A stretch of DNA of 64,000 nucleotides. Origin: Phenylobacterium aquaticum. Lineage in GTDB: Bacteria; Pseudomonadota; Alphaproteobacteria; Caulobacterales; Caulobacteraceae. A program made the translations under genes and the position numbers. The notes below the pieces were generated by a model that was not told the DNA's origin, made no database searches, and worked only from the letters and a program-made list of their open reading frames with translations. The DNA is taken from positions 1-64,000 of the forward strand of contig NZ_JALDPT010000027.1 of the NCBI RefSeq assembly GCF_022695515.1, given 5' to 3'. Below, piece after piece: positions 9,488 through 18,365 of the stretch (its first letter is position 1; each line of letters starts with the position of its first letter).

Positions 9488-10393
9488 ATGACCACGCCCG
9501 TCCCCCTGATCTCCCGCCTCGCCGACCGGGCCGCGCGCGCCCTGTTCGCCGCGCCAGGTCTCCCGGAGGCGGACTATCTGAGCCCCATGGGCGATCCGGG
9601 CCTCTACGGCCCCGACAGCGTGGCCTGGCGGGCGCACGCCAATCCGGTGACCCTGGCGGTCGGCGGGATCGCCGCGGTGATCCTGGAGCTGGCCGAGCCG
9701 CGCGTGCGAACGGGGGTGTGGGAGCACTCGATCTTCCGCACCCAGCCGCTGCTGAGGCTGAAGCGCACCGGGGAGGCGGCCATGGTCACCACCTACGGCC
9801 CGACGGAGGCCGCCGAGCGCCGCATCGCCATGGTCGCCCGCATGCACGCCCGGGTCGGCGGGACCACGCCCGAGGGACAGGCCTATCAGGCGCTCGATCC
9901 CGAGCTCATGACCTGGGTCCATGTCACCGCCGGCTACGGCTTCCTGAACGCCCATCTGCGCTATGTGGAGCCGGACATGAGCCGCGCGGACCAGGACCGC
10001 TACTACGCCGAGGGCCGCAAGGTGGGCGAGGCGTTCGGGGCGCGGGACATTCCGGGGTCGGTCGGCGAGGTCGCCGACTATATGGCGGCCATGACGTCCC
10101 GCCTGCGGCGCCATCCGATCCTCGGAGAGTTCCTGGGGCTCGTCGGCCAGGCCTCGCCTCTGGGGCGGACGGGCCGGCCGCTGCAGGGCGCGCTGGTTCA
10201 GGCGGCGATCGATCTGACGCCGGCCGAGATCGCCGCGCGCCTGGGCGTGACGCCGGGACGTGGTGCGACGACGGCCCTGGTCCGCGTCCTGGCCAAGGCC
10301 GCCCTGGCCGCGACCGGAGCGGACAGCATTCCCGGCCAGGCCTACCGGCGCATGGGACGGCCCGCGCGAAGCTTCGCGCTCAGACCGGTCTGA
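9488..10393 (+). CDS. Oxygenase MpaB family protein (DUF2236)
   Basis: With the start at 9488 the protein has 301 residues. It matches the MpaB/DUF2236 family: SVAWRAHANPVTLAVGGIAAVILELAEPRV near the N terminus, HSIFRTQP, the tyrosine-containing TYGPTEAAERRIA, and the conserved WVHVTAGYGFLNAHLRY. Family members related to latex-clearing protein bind heme through a conserved histidine, but the reaction here is unknown. No signal peptide is seen. The frame is open to 9401 with another ATG at 9434, and no start has a convincing ribosome-binding site, so the N terminus is uncertain. tRNA-Val follows 15 bases after the stop on the opposite strand. Confidence 0.82.
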   Translation: MTTPVPLISRLADRAARALFAAPGLPEADYLSPMGDPGLYGPDSVAWRAHANPVTLAVGGIAAVILELAEPRVRTGVWEHSIFRTQPLLRLKRTGEAAMVTTYGPTEAAERRIAMVARMHARVGGTTPEGQAYQALDPELMTWVHVTAGYGFLNAHLRYVEPDMSRADQDRYYAEGRKVGEAFGARDIPGSVGEVADYMAAMTSRLRRHPILGEFLGLVGQASPLGRTGRPLQGALVQAAIDLTPAEIAARLGVTPGRGATTALVRVLAKAALAATGADSIPGQAYRRMGRPARSFALRPV

Positions 10394-10408
10394 TTTTCAG
10401 GAGGGAAA

Positions 10409-10483
10409 TGGTGGACGCGACAGGGATTGAACCTGTGACCCCCTCGATGTCAACGAGGTGCTCTCCCGCTGAGCTACGCGTCC
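10409..10483 (-). tRNA. tRNA-Val (anticodon GAC)
   Basis: Read on the minus strand, the acceptor arm GGACGCG pairs with CGCGTCC, the D-arm is GCTC-AGCGGGA-GAGC, the anticodon stem CTCGT/ACGAG-like arm encloses the loop TTGACAT (anticodon GAC), the T-arm contains GGTTCAATCC, and CCA is encoded. Length is 75 nt including CCA. It is transcribed in the same direction as cpdR, 75 bases downstream of it. Confidence 0.95.
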
Positions 10484-10558
10484 ATCTGGACTCCCCGAGG
10501 GGAACGAGAGGCGGCGGTATAACGGCGCCTTTTTCCTAAGGCAAGCGTCAGAAGCGGC

Positions 10559-10918
10559 TTAGGCGGCCGCCATCATCTTCTCCACCTCGGTCACGATTTC
10601 CCGCAGGTGGATGGGCTTGGACAGGACCTTGGCGCCGGCGGGCGCGCTTTCGCCCGCGGCGAGCGCCACGGCGGCGAAGCCGGTGATGAACATGATGCGC
10701 AGGCCGGGGTGCTTGGCGGCGGCCAGGCGGGCCACCTCGATGCCGTCCATGCCGGGCATGACGATGTCGGTCAGAAGCAGATCCCAGCTCTGGTCGAGCA
10801 CGGCGGCGGCCTCGTCGCCATCGGCGCAGGCGGTGACCTCATAACCGGCGCGCTCCAGCGCGCGGGACAGGAACCCGCGCAGGGAATCATCGTCTTCGGC
10901 CAGTAGGATCCGGGGCAT
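10559..10918 (-). CDS. cpdR: Single-domain response regulator CpdR
   Basis: This 119-residue receiver domain has no output domain: ILLAEDDDS acidic pocket, phosphoacceptor Asp51 in LLLTDIVMPGMDG, and the conserved Lys in KVLSKPIHL. The sequence is very close to Caulobacter CpdR as I recall it, including LRGFLSRALERAGYEV and LRIMFITGFAAVAL. Unphosphorylated CpdR localises ClpXP to the cell pole and primes it to degrade substrates such as PdeA and, indirectly, CtrA; the CckA-ChpT relay phosphorylates and inactivates it. The start at 10918 has GGAG five bases upstream. The frame is open further but without homology. Confidence 0.92.
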   Translation of the reverse strand: MPRILLAEDDDSLRGFLSRALERAGYEVTACADGDEAAAVLDQSWDLLLTDIVMPGMDGIEVARLAAAKHPGLRIMFITGFAAVALAAGESAPAGAKVLSKPIHLREIVTEVEKMMAAA

Positions 10919-11047
10919 GGGCGCTCCGCCAAGTGATATCGAGAAGAGGCACATTAGCGCCCCAGACGTAAACTCACGATGAACCTTGCGCCCGGGACGG
11001 GGACAAAGGCGCTCAACCGTTTGACCCGCCCAGGCTTCAATCGTCAT

Positions 11048-11959
11048 ATGCCCTTGATGAACGTCTGGCAGACTGTCCCCTCCCCCACCGAGGATTCCAA
11101 GGCGCTTCCCGCCTTCGACATCCTGCGGGCGGCGGCGGACGGGCGACCGGCCCCCACGCCGCTGGTCTTCGCCTCCCCCCATTCGGGACGCCTCTATCCC
11201 GCCGACATGATGCCGGCCCTGGAGGGCGTGGCGATCCGCCGCTCGGAGGACGCCTTCGTCGATGAGCTGGTCGCCGCCGCGCCCCGGCTGGGGTGCGCCC
11301 TGATCGCGGCGCGGCTGGCGCGGGCCTATATTGACGTGAACCGCGAGGCCTTCGAGCTCGATCCCGCCATGTTCGCCGACGAGCTGCCGGACTTCGCCCG
11401 CGGCCGCTCGGCGCGGGTGCAGGCCGGCCTGGGCGCCATCGCCAAGGTGGTGTCCGAGGGCCAGGAGATCTACGCCCGCAAGCTGACCTTCGCCGAGGCC
11501 CGGGCGCGGATCGACGGCGCCCACACCCCCTATCACGCCGCCCTGGCCCGCCTGCTGGGCGAGGCCCACTCAGCCCACGGCCTGGCGATCCTGATCGACT
11601 GGCACTCCATGCCCGCCGCCGCCGCCAAGGCGGGACGCGGCGAAGCTTGCGACATGGTGCTGGGCGACCGCTTCGGCGCGGCCTGTTCCGGCCAGGTGAC
11701 CCAGCTGGTCGAGCGGGAGCTTGAGGGCCTGGGCTACAGGGTCACCCGCAACGCCCCCTATGCCGGGGGCTACACCACCGAGCACTACGGCCGGCCGGCG
11801 CGCCGCACCCACGCCCTGCAGATCGAGATCAACCGCGCCCTCTATCTGGACGAGGCGACGCTCGTCCCCACGGCGGGGTTCGAGAAGCTGAAGGCGGATC
11901 TGGAGCACCTGACCCGGGTGCTGGCGGCGAAGGACTGGAGCGGTCTCAAGACCGCCTGA
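11048..11959 (+). CDS. N-formylglutamate amidohydrolase family protein
   Basis: About 303 residues. The family signature is clear: FASPHSGRLYP near the N terminus, IDVNREAFELDP, the metal/active-site HSMP (IDWHSMPAAA), and a C-terminal GGYTTEHYGRP followed by LQIEINRALYLDE. HutG-type enzymes hydrolyse N-formyl-L-glutamate to formate and glutamate in histidine degradation, but no other hut gene is nearby, so the substrate here is unproven. The gene diverges from cpdR, an arrangement also found in Caulobacter. Starts at 10979, 11048 and 11057 are possible; none has a strong ribosome-binding site. Confidence 0.85.
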   Translation: MPLMNVWQTVPSPTEDSKALPAFDILRAAADGRPAPTPLVFASPHSGRLYPADMMPALEGVAIRRSEDAFVDELVAAAPRLGCALIAARLARAYIDVNREAFELDPAMFADELPDFARGRSARVQAGLGAIAKVVSEGQEIYARKLTFAEARARIDGAHTPYHAALARLLGEAHSAHGLAILIDWHSMPAAAAKAGRGEACDMVLGDRFGAACSGQVTQLVERELEGLGYRVTRNAPYAGGYTTEHYGRPARRTHALQIEINRALYLDEATLVPTAGFEKLKADLEHLTRVLAAKDWSGLKTA

Positions 11960-12006
11960 ACCTGCCCGATTTCGGCGCGTTTTGGCGCGCCAGGGTCCCG
12001 CGCAAG

Positions 12007-12086
12007 AAAAAAGCCGGGCACAAGGCCCGGCCAGTTCATTAGGGAGGAAACGCCCAGGAAGGGCAGAAGCGCCAGCGGCGCCTCAC
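12007..12086 (-). ncRNA. mmgR: MmgR/alpha-r8-family small RNA
   Basis: On the minus strand an ~80-nt transcript is bounded by a sigma-70-like promoter and a U6 terminator. Predicted elements in order are a 7-bp hairpin with a GCU loop (12083-12067), a hairpin with a UUCCU loop (12064-12052), a single-stranded stretch containing UUUCCUCCCU (12050-12041), and the GCCGGGC/GCCCGGC terminator stem (12031-12013) followed by U6 (12012-12007). From memory, that decamer is the ultraconserved exposed motif of the alphaproteobacterial alpha-r8 RNAs (Sinorhizobium MmgR, Rfam suhB/mmgR family, about 77 nt), which can pair with Shine-Dalgarno sequences. Chromosomal position, length and structure all fit; the family name rests on recollection of the motif. 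Confidence 0.75.
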
Positions 12087-12093
12087 GAAGAGA

Positions 12094-12122
12094 TGTATAC
12101 GGTGCGGCGCACAAAACGGCAA
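12094..12122 (-). promoter_or_regulatory. Sigma-70-type promoter of the small RNA
   Basis: On the minus strand, TTGCCG (12122-12117), exactly 17 bases, then TATACA (12099-12094). A start at G12086, eight bases on, gives the ~80-nt RNA. Confidence 0.65.
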
Positions 12123-12346
12123 GGACAAAAATGTCGCAGATGCGAATTGGAGGGCGAAAAAAATTGCCTTCCCTTGCGTAATCAAAGGGTTGATCCCACA
12201 TGACCCCCTGTCGCCTTCGTGCTGCGCTGCACAATGGCGACCGAATCACGCATAGGCCACATGTGAGAAGGCGCTGGCCTAACACCGCGCGCTCAACTAA
12301 AAGCGCGCGCCCTTCAAAGCCTCGCCCTCCCCGAGATAAGATTTAA
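12123..12346. other. Gene-free region ahead of typA
   Basis: About 220 bases between the small RNA promoter and typA. I see no convincing gene or promoter. A poly-A stretch (around 12157-12163) lies upstream of the small RNA promoter and could act as an A-tract. Confidence 0.3.
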
Positions 12347-14178
12347 ATGTCGCTCCGCAACATCGCCATCATCGCCCACGTCGACCATGGCAAGACCACA
12401 CTCGTCGACCAGCTGCTCGCCCAGTCGGGCGTGTTCCGCGCCAATGAGGCGACGGTCGAACGCGCCATGGACTCCAACGACCAGGAGCGCGAGCGCGGGA
12501 TCACCATCCTGGCCAAGTGCACCAGCGTGCTGTGGCACGGCGAGGCCGGCGAGACCCGGATCAACATCATCGACACCCCCGGCCACGCCGACTTCGGCGG
12601 CGAGGTGGAGCGGATCCTCGGCATGGTGGATGGCTGCGTCATCCTGGTGGACGCCGAAGAGGGCGTCATGCCCCAGACCAAGTTCGTGCTCGGCAAGGCG
12701 CTCAAGATGGGCCTGCGTCCCATCCTCTGCCTGAACAAGGTCGACCGGCCCCACGCCGATCCCGACCGCATCCTGAACGACGTGTTCGACCTGTTCGCCG
12801 CCATGGGCGCGACCGACGAGCAGCTGGACTTCCCGCACATCTACGCCTCGGGCAAGAACGGCTGGGCGACGCTGGACATGGCCCAGCCCAACGACACGCT
12901 CGCCCCCCTGTTCGACCTGATCGTCCGCCACGTGCCGAGCCCAAGGTCGTCGCCAACAAGGACAAGCCCTTCCAGATCCTGTCGGTGCTGATCGAGAACG
13001 ACCCCTTCCTGGGCCGTCTGCTCACCGGCCGCATCCAGTCGGGCAAGGCGGTTCCCGGCATGTCGATCAAGGCCCTGTCACTGGACGGCAAGGAAATCGA
13101 GCGCGGCCGCATCACCAAGGTGCTGGCCTTCCGCGGCCTGAAGCGCCAGCCGATCGAGGACGCCGAGGCCGGCGACATCGTCGCCATCGCGGGCCTCAGC
13201 AAGGCCACCGTGGCCGACACCCTGTGCGCCCTGGAGGTCACCGAGGCCCTGCCGGCCCAGCCGATCGACCCGCCGACCATCTCCATGACCGTCTCGGTCA
13301 ATGACAGCCCGCTGGCCGGCCGCGAAGGCGACAAGGTGCAGAGCCGCGTCATCCGTGACCGCCTGCTCAAGGAAGCCCAGTCGAACGTCGCCATCCGGGT
13401 GACCGAGACCGCCGACAAGGACGCCTATGAGGTCGCCGGCCGCGGCGAACTGCAGCTGGGCGTGCTGATCGAAGGCATGCGCCGCGAAGGCTTCGAAGTG
13501 TCCATCAGCCGTCCGCGGGTGGTCTATCAGACCGATCCGGAGACCGGACAGCGCCTGGAGCCGATCGAAGAGGTCATGATCGACGTCGACGACGAGTTCT
13601 CGGGCATCGTCATCGAGAAGCTGTCGGCCCGTAAGGCCGAGCTCAAGGACATGGGCCCCTCCGGCGCCGGCAAGACCCGGATCAGCCTGATGTCGCCCTC
13701 GCGCTCGCTGATCGGCTATCAGGGCGAGTTCCTGACCGACACCCGCGGCTCCGGCGTGCTGAACCGCGTGTTCAGCCACTACGAGCCCTATAAGGGCCCC
13801 ATCGACGCCGGCCGTAAGGGCGTGCTGGTCTCCAACTCCGACGGCGAGACCGCGGCCTATGCGCTGTGGAACCTGGAAGAGCGCGGCACCATGTTCGTGG
13901 GCGCCGGCGAGAAGACCTACCAGGGCATGATCATCGGCGAGAACTCCCGGGTCGACGACCTGGACGTCAATCCGATGAAGGCCAAGCAGCTGACCAACGT
14001 GCGGGCCTCCGGCAAGGACGAAGCGGTCCGCCTGACCCCGCCGCGCCGCCTGACCCTCGAACAGGCCATCGCCTATATCGAGGAAGACGAACTGGTCGAA
14101 GTGACGCCGAAATCGATCCGGCTCCGGAAACAAGTGCTCAATCCTTCGTTCCGCAAGAGACGCGTCAAAGAAGAATAG
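12347..14178 (+). pseudogene. typA: Translational GTPase TypA/BipA, interrupted by a 1-base deletion
   Basis: The first frame (12347 to about 12935) carries the GTPase motifs [25 protein letters not shown] and [12 protein letters not shown]. The second frame (from about 12936 to 14178) carries the beta-barrel, EF-G-like and C-terminal domains, for example GRGELQLGVLIEGMRREGFE and RGTMFVGAGEKTYQGMIIGE. They join in GTGCCGAGCCC (12932-12942): restoring one C to the CC at 12935-12936 gives [15 protein letters not shown] and a full 610-residue TypA. TypA is a ribosome-associated GTPase for stress and low-temperature growth and 50S assembly. The deletion is in a short C run like the others in this window and is probably a sequencing error. 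The downstream part shows no sign of decay. Confidence 0.9.
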
Positions 14179-14185
14179 GATTTGC

Positions 14186-15499
14186 ATGGCGAGCACGGAT
14201 CCGGCGGAAACATCGGGGTCTGACCGGCAGGGCGCGCGGGAGCGCACCTACCGGATGCTCGCAGGAGTCATGGCCGCCCTGTTCCTGGGCTTCGGCGCCC
14301 TGGGCGGCCTGTTTCTCTGGTATGACAACGCGACCTCGTGGGTGAGCCACACCCACAGGGTCCGCACCGGGGTCGCCGACACCCTGGAGGCCCTGACCGA
14401 GGCGGAGTCCGCCCAGCGGGCCTATGTGCTGACCGCCGACCGCCGGTTCGTCACCACCCTGGAAGACGCCAAGCGCCGCGCCCTGGCCAGCTTCGAGGCG
14501 CTGGACCGGCTGACCCGCGACAATCCCGCTCAGCAGGACCGGCTCGGCCCGCTGCGCACGCAGATGGCCATCAGGCTGGAGGTCATCGACCAGGTCGTGG
14601 CCGCCCGCGCCGCCGGCGCGCCCGTGGCCGCCATCCGCATCATTCGCCAGGGCCGCGGCATCGCCGCCATGGACGCGATCCGCGCCCAGCTGAAGGACAT
14701 CGACGCCACCGAGGCGCGGCTGGAGGTCGAGCGCCGGGCGCGGGCCGATACGATCCGCGTGCTGGTGATCGGCGCCGTCCTCGCCTTCGCCCTGCTGCTG
14801 GCCATCGTGTTCATCCGCACCCTGCGCGAACTGGATCTCGACCGCGAGGCTGAGGCCGACAGCGCCGAGCGCCTGAGGCGGCTCCTGGCCGACCGCACCC
14901 TGCTGATCGACGAGGTGAACCACCGGGTGAAGAACTCGCTGCAGCAGATCGCCAGCGTCGTTCGCCTGCAGTCGCGCGCCTCGCCCCATGCCGAGACCCG
15001 CGAGGCCCTGGAAAAGACCCTCGACCGGATCATGGCCGTCGGCCGCGTCCATGAGCAGCTCTACCGGTCCGGCGAGTTGCTGGGCGACTTCGACGCCGGC
15101 CTCTATGCGGAGGCCCTGTCGCGCGAACTGATCGAGTCCCTGGGTCGCGACGACGTCGTGCTGGAGACCGATGTCATCTCCGCCAAGCTCGACGTCCGCC
15201 AGGCCACGCCCCTGGCCCTGATCCTCAACGAGCTGATCACCAACGCCCTGAAGTACGGCTGTCCCCCGGGCCGCGCCTGCCGAATCCGTGTGACGCTTGG
15301 AACCGATGAGGGGGGCTATCGCTTAAGCGTGGCGGATGACGGGCATGGACTGCCGGCGAATTTCAATCCCAAGCAGGGCAAGAGCCTGGGCATGAGAGCG
15401 ATCGATGCGCTCACCCGGCAGCTGCAAGGTCGCTTCATCGTCGAGACGTCGGAGGTCGGAGCGCATTTCGCGCTCGTCTTCCCCAGGAGTTTGGCATGA
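14186..15499 (+). CDS. Membrane histidine kinase with CHASE3-like sensor and HisKA_2 domain
   Basis: This 437-residue protein has a transmembrane helix at about 25-47, a periplasmic four-helix region (47-190) with the CHASE3-type segment TEAESAQRAYVLTAD, and a second helix at about 191-213. The HisKA_2 dimerisation domain follows with phospho-acceptor His246 in EVNHRVKNSLQQI, then an ATPase domain with LILNELITNALKYG (N box) and VADDGHGLP (G1 box). Alphaproteobacterial HisKA_2 kinases often signal to stand-alone receivers or the PhyR general stress system. The gene starts 7 bases after typA and overlaps the receiver gene by 4 bases (ATGA), so the two are one operon. Confidence 0.9.
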   Translation: MASTDPAETSGSDRQGARERTYRMLAGVMAALFLGFGALGGLFLWYDNATSWVSHTHRVRTGVADTLEALTEAESAQRAYVLTADRRFVTTLEDAKRRALASFEALDRLTRDNPAQQDRLGPLRTQMAIRLEVIDQVVAARAAGAPVAAIRIIRQGRGIAAMDAIRAQLKDIDATEARLEVERRARADTIRVLVIGAVLAFALLLAIVFIRTLRELDLDREAEADSAERLRRLLADRTLLIDEVNHRVKNSLQQIASVVRLQSRASPHAETREALEKTLDRIMAVGRVHEQLYRSGELLGDFDAGLYAEALSRELIESLGRDDVVLETDVISAKLDVRQATPLALILNELITNALKYGCPPGRACRIRVTLGTDEGGYRLSVADDGHGLPANFNPKQGKSLGMRAIDALTRQLQGRFIVETSEVGAHFALVFPRSLA

Positions 15500-15852
15500 C
15501 CATGCGTATCATGGTGGTAGAGGACGACGCGCTGATCGCGCTCGATATGGTCGGACTCTTGGAGGAGATGGGGCACGAGGTGGTGGCCGAGGCGGCCGAC
15601 GCCTGCGCCGCCTGGGAACTGGCCGAGCACGACCGGCCGGACATGGCCCTGGTCGATATCCGCCTGGCCCGCAACACCGACGGCGGCAAGCTGGCCCTCA
15701 AGCTGTATGACCGGCTGGGCATCCGCTCGCTGTTTGTGTCCGGATCGATCACCGAGGAATTTCGCCGCGAGATGGCCAAGGCCAATCCTGTCGGGTTCCT
15801 GGGCAAGCCGGTCACCCGCCGCACCCTGGGCGACGCGCTCAAGACCGCCTAG
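15496..15852 (+). CDS. Single-domain response regulator
   Basis: This 118-residue receiver domain has acidic pocket VVEDDAL, predicted phosphoacceptor Asp54 in ALVDIRLA, switch residue Ser in FVSGSI and Lys in GFLGKPVT. No output domain follows. It is translationally coupled to the kinase gene by the ATGA overlap, so it is the likely partner of that kinase. The closest architecture is the HisKA_2-associated receiver group found next to LovK/HWE-like kinases. Confidence 0.9.
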   Translation: MTMRIMVVEDDALIALDMVGLLEEMGHEVVAEAADACAAWELAEHDRPDMALVDIRLARNTDGGKLALKLYDRLGIRSLFVSGSITEEFRREMAKANPVGFLGKPVTRRTLGDALKTA

Positions 15853-16301
15853 AGGACCAGCTCCATCCAGACGTCGGCGCGGGCATAGGGCGTCTCCCGC
15901 GGCGGCAGGTGAACGAAGCCCATGGCCTCATAGAGACCCAGCGCCGGCGCCAGGCTGGAATTGGTCTCCAGATAGAGCCTGGGCGCACCGCGCGCCCGGG
16001 CGCGGTCGATGCAGGCCTGCATCAGCCTCCGCCCCAGGCCGGTTCCCCGCGCCGCCTCGCTGACCGTCATCTTGGCCACCTCGAAGCCGCCGTCCGGCAG
16101 GGCGATCAGGGCCGCGCAGCCGATCGCCTCGCCGTCCCGTTCAGCCATGAAGATACAGCCGCCGGGATCGAGGATCTTGGCCTGGGGGTGATCCAGCACC
16201 TCGATGTCCTTGGGCTCCAGCTTGAACAGCTGGGTGATCCAGGCTTCGTTCAGGTTTTTCCAGGCGGCGGCGTGCCGGGGTTCGAAATCGACGATCTGCA
16301 T
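15849..16301 (-). CDS. GNAT-family N-acetyltransferase
   Basis: This 150-residue protein has the GNAT fold: KMTVSEAARGTGLGRRLMQACID (acetyl-CoA loop R/Q-x-x-G-x-G/A) at about 85-107 and the C-terminal LYLETNSSLAPALGLYEAMGFVHLP. The substrate is unknown; it resembles small uncharacterised acetyltransferases acting on amino acids or metabolites. The ATG at 16301 starts 39 bases from a divergent aminotransferase. Its 3' end overlaps the receiver gene by 4 bases in convergent orientation. Confidence 0.85.
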   Translation of the reverse strand: MQIVDFEPRHAAAWKNLNEAWITQLFKLEPKDIEVLDHPQAKILDPGGCIFMAERDGEAIGCAALIALPDGGFEVAKMTVSEAARGTGLGRRLMQACIDRARARGAPRLYLETNSSLAPALGLYEAMGFVHLPPRETPYARADVWMELVL

Positions 16302-16340
16302 GCTTCGATTCTGCCGGGCAAGCTGTGCTAGGCAAGGCCC

Positions 16341-17510
16341 ATGGTTCATCCGGTCTTCGCAAACCTGCCCACCACCGTCTTCGAGGAGATGTCGGGCCTC
16401 GCCCGGGAGCTGGGCGCCATAAATCTGGGCCAGGGCTTCCCGGACGATCCAGGTCCGCCGGACATCCGCCAGCGCGCCGCCGATCTGGTGCTGAACGGCT
16501 ACAACCAGTATCCGCCCATGGCCGGCCTGCCGGAGCTGCGCGAGGCGGTGGCGGGCCACTATGGCCGCACCCAGGGCCTGGCGCTGGACTGGAAGACCGA
16601 GGTCACCGTCACCTCCGGCGCCACCGAGGCCCTGGCCGCGACCTTCCTGGCCCTGATCGAGCCGGGCGACGAGGTCGTGGTGTTCCAGCCGGTCTATGAC
16701 GCCTATCTGCCGCTGATCCGCCGGGCTGGCGGCATCCCCCGCCTGGTCCGCCTGTCGCCGCCCGACTGGCGGTTCGACCGCGCCATGCTGGAGGCCGCCT
16801 TCACCGACCGGACCCGGCTGGTGGTGCTCAACAACCCACTCAATCCGGCCGGGACCGTCGCCTCTCAGGAGGACCTCGCCCTGCTGGCGGAAGTCTGCGT
16901 GGCGCGCGACGTGATCGCCGTCTGCGACGAGGTCTGGGAGCAGGTGGTGTTCGACGGCCTCGTCCACACCCCGCTCATGGCCCTGCCGGGCATGCGCGAG
17001 CGCACGGTGAAGATCGGCTCGGCCGGCAAGATGTTCGGCCTGACCGGCTGGAAGGTCGGCTTCCTGATCGCCGCCCCGGCGCTCAGCCACGCGCTCGCCC
17101 GCGCCCACCAGTTCCTGACCTTCACCACCCCGCCCAATCTGCAGGGCGCGGTGGCCTACGGCCTGGACAATCCGGGCCAGTGGTTCAGCGCCATGCCGGC
17201 CGACCTGCAACGGTCCCGCGACCGCCTGGCCGATGGTCTCCGGCGGGAGGGCTTCTCGGTCCTGCCGTCGTCGGGGACCTATTTCCTGAACATCGACCTG
17301 CCGGCCTCGGGGATCGTCGAGCCCGACCGGGCCTTCTGCCTGCGCGCGGTGAAAGAGGCCGGCGTGGCGGCGATCCCGGTCTCGGCCCTCTACGAAGAGG
17401 CGCCGGTGACCACCATCCTGCGCCTGTGCTTCGCCAAGCGCGACGCGACCCTGGACGGCGGGATTGAACGCCTGGCCCGGGCGCGGGAGCTGTCCCGCGC
17501 CGCGAGCTGA
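16341..17510 (+). CDS. PLP-dependent aminotransferase, class I/II
   Basis: This 389-residue fold-type I aminotransferase has INLGQGFPDDPGP, YNQYPPMAGLPELREAVA, TSGATEALAATFLAL, NNPLNPAGTV, CDEVWEQV and the PLP lysine Lys230 in GSAGKMFGLTGWKVG. It resembles the YbdL/methionine-aminotransferase and kynurenine aminotransferase-like group rather than a classic AspC. The likely reaction is transfer from methionine, glutamine or an aromatic amino acid to a 2-oxo acid, but specificity cannot be read from sequence. It diverges from the GNAT gene. Confidence 0.87.
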   Translation: MVHPVFANLPTTVFEEMSGLARELGAINLGQGFPDDPGPPDIRQRAADLVLNGYNQYPPMAGLPELREAVAGHYGRTQGLALDWKTEVTVTSGATEALAATFLALIEPGDEVVVFQPVYDAYLPLIRRAGGIPRLVRLSPPDWRFDRAMLEAAFTDRTRLVVLNNPLNPAGTVASQEDLALLAEVCVARDVIAVCDEVWEQVVFDGLVHTPLMALPGMRERTVKIGSAGKMFGLTGWKVGFLIAAPALSHALARAHQFLTFTTPPNLQGAVAYGLDNPGQWFSAMPADLQRSRDRLADGLRREGFSVLPSSGTYFLNIDLPASGIVEPDRAFCLRAVKEAGVAAIPVSALYEEAPVTTILRLCFAKRDATLDGGIERLARARELSRAAS

Positions 17511-17517
17511 AACGACC

Positions 17518-18282
17518 TCAGCTGGTCGAACCGCCGTCGATGACCACCGTCTGGCCGGTCATCCAGGAGCCCGCCTTGGAGGACAGGAACACCGCCGCCC
17601 CGGCGATGTCGTCGGGCTCGCCCAGGCGGCGCAGCGGCGTGCCGGAGCTGGCGCGGCGCTCGCCCTCCGGGGTGTCCCACAGGGCCTTGGCGAAGTCGGT
17701 CTTCACGAGACCCGGCGCGATGCAGTTGACCCGGATGTTGTCGGGGCTGAGTTCCTGGGCGAGGTTCCGCGCCAGCTGCATGTCGGCGGCCTTGGAGATG
17801 GCGTAGGCGCCGATCACCGAGGTGCCGCGCAGACCGCCGATCGAGGAGATGATCACGATCGCCCCGTCCTTCCGCTCGCGCATCTCCGGCGCGACCATCT
17901 GGATCAGCCAGTTGTTGGCGATGATGTTGTTCTCGAGGATCTTGCGGAACTGGTCGTCATTGATGCCGCTCATCGGCCCGTAATAGGGGTTGGAGGCGGC
18001 GTTGCAGACCACGATGTCGACCTTGCCGAACGCCTTGCGGGTCTGGTCGACCAGGTTCTGCAGGTCGTCCTTGGACGAGATGTTGGCCGGGACCGCGATG
18101 GCCGCGCCCGGATGGGCGGCGTTGATGGCGGCGGCGACCTCGTCGCAGGGGCCGGCCTTGCGCGAGGAGATGACCACCTTGGCGCCGTGCTCGGCCATGC
18201 GTTCGGCGATGGCCTTGCCGATGCCCTTGGTCGAGCCGGTGATGATGGCGACCTTGCCGGTCAGATCGAACAATTGGCCCAT
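17518..18282 (-). CDS. Short-chain dehydrogenase/reductase
   Basis: This 254-residue classical SDR has the TGSTKGIG cofactor motif at 15-22, CNAAS at 93-97, the catalytic Ser in IISSIGG, and Tyr160/Lys164 (GAYAISKAA). It ends with a typical GSWMTGQTVVIDGGSTS. The basic residues SSRK after the second strand suggest NADPH preference. GGGGGAGG lies eight bases before the ATG at 18282, which decides the start over the longer frame. The aminotransferase gene converges on it. Substrate unknown. Confidence 0.9.
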   Translation of the reverse strand: MGQLFDLTGKVAIITGSTKGIGKAIAERMAEHGAKVVISSRKAGPCDEVAAAINAAHPGAAIAVPANISSKDDLQNLVDQTRKAFGKVDIVVCNAASNPYYGPMSGINDDQFRKILENNIIANNWLIQMVAPEMRERKDGAIVIISSIGGLRGTSVIGAYAISKAADMQLARNLAQELSPDNIRVNCIAPGLVKTDFAKALWDTPEGERRASSGTPLRRLGEPDDIAGAAVFLSSKAGSWMTGQTVVIDGGSTS

Positions 18283-18365
18283 GAGCGCGGCCTCCCCCTT
18301 AAAACGTATGTTTGAATTCCCGGCCGGCATTTGCCGCGCCCCCGAACCCTAGGTCAAGCGCCGCG

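Noticed and set aside
11842..12285. Minus-strand frame across the hutG-typA gap
   Set aside because: It contains the small RNA with its promoter and terminator and overlaps hutG. Its protein has no recognised motif, so the RNA explains the region better.
12347..12991. Programmed frameshift in typA
   Set aside because: There is no slippery heptamer or downstream pseudoknot at the break, TypA is not known to use frameshifting, and the same kind of one-base loss recurs in other genes.
15849..17210. Minus-strand frame upstream of the GNAT gene extending under the aminotransferase
   Set aside because: Only the last 150 residues match GNAT; the N-terminal part is the reverse-strand shadow of the aminotransferase gene.
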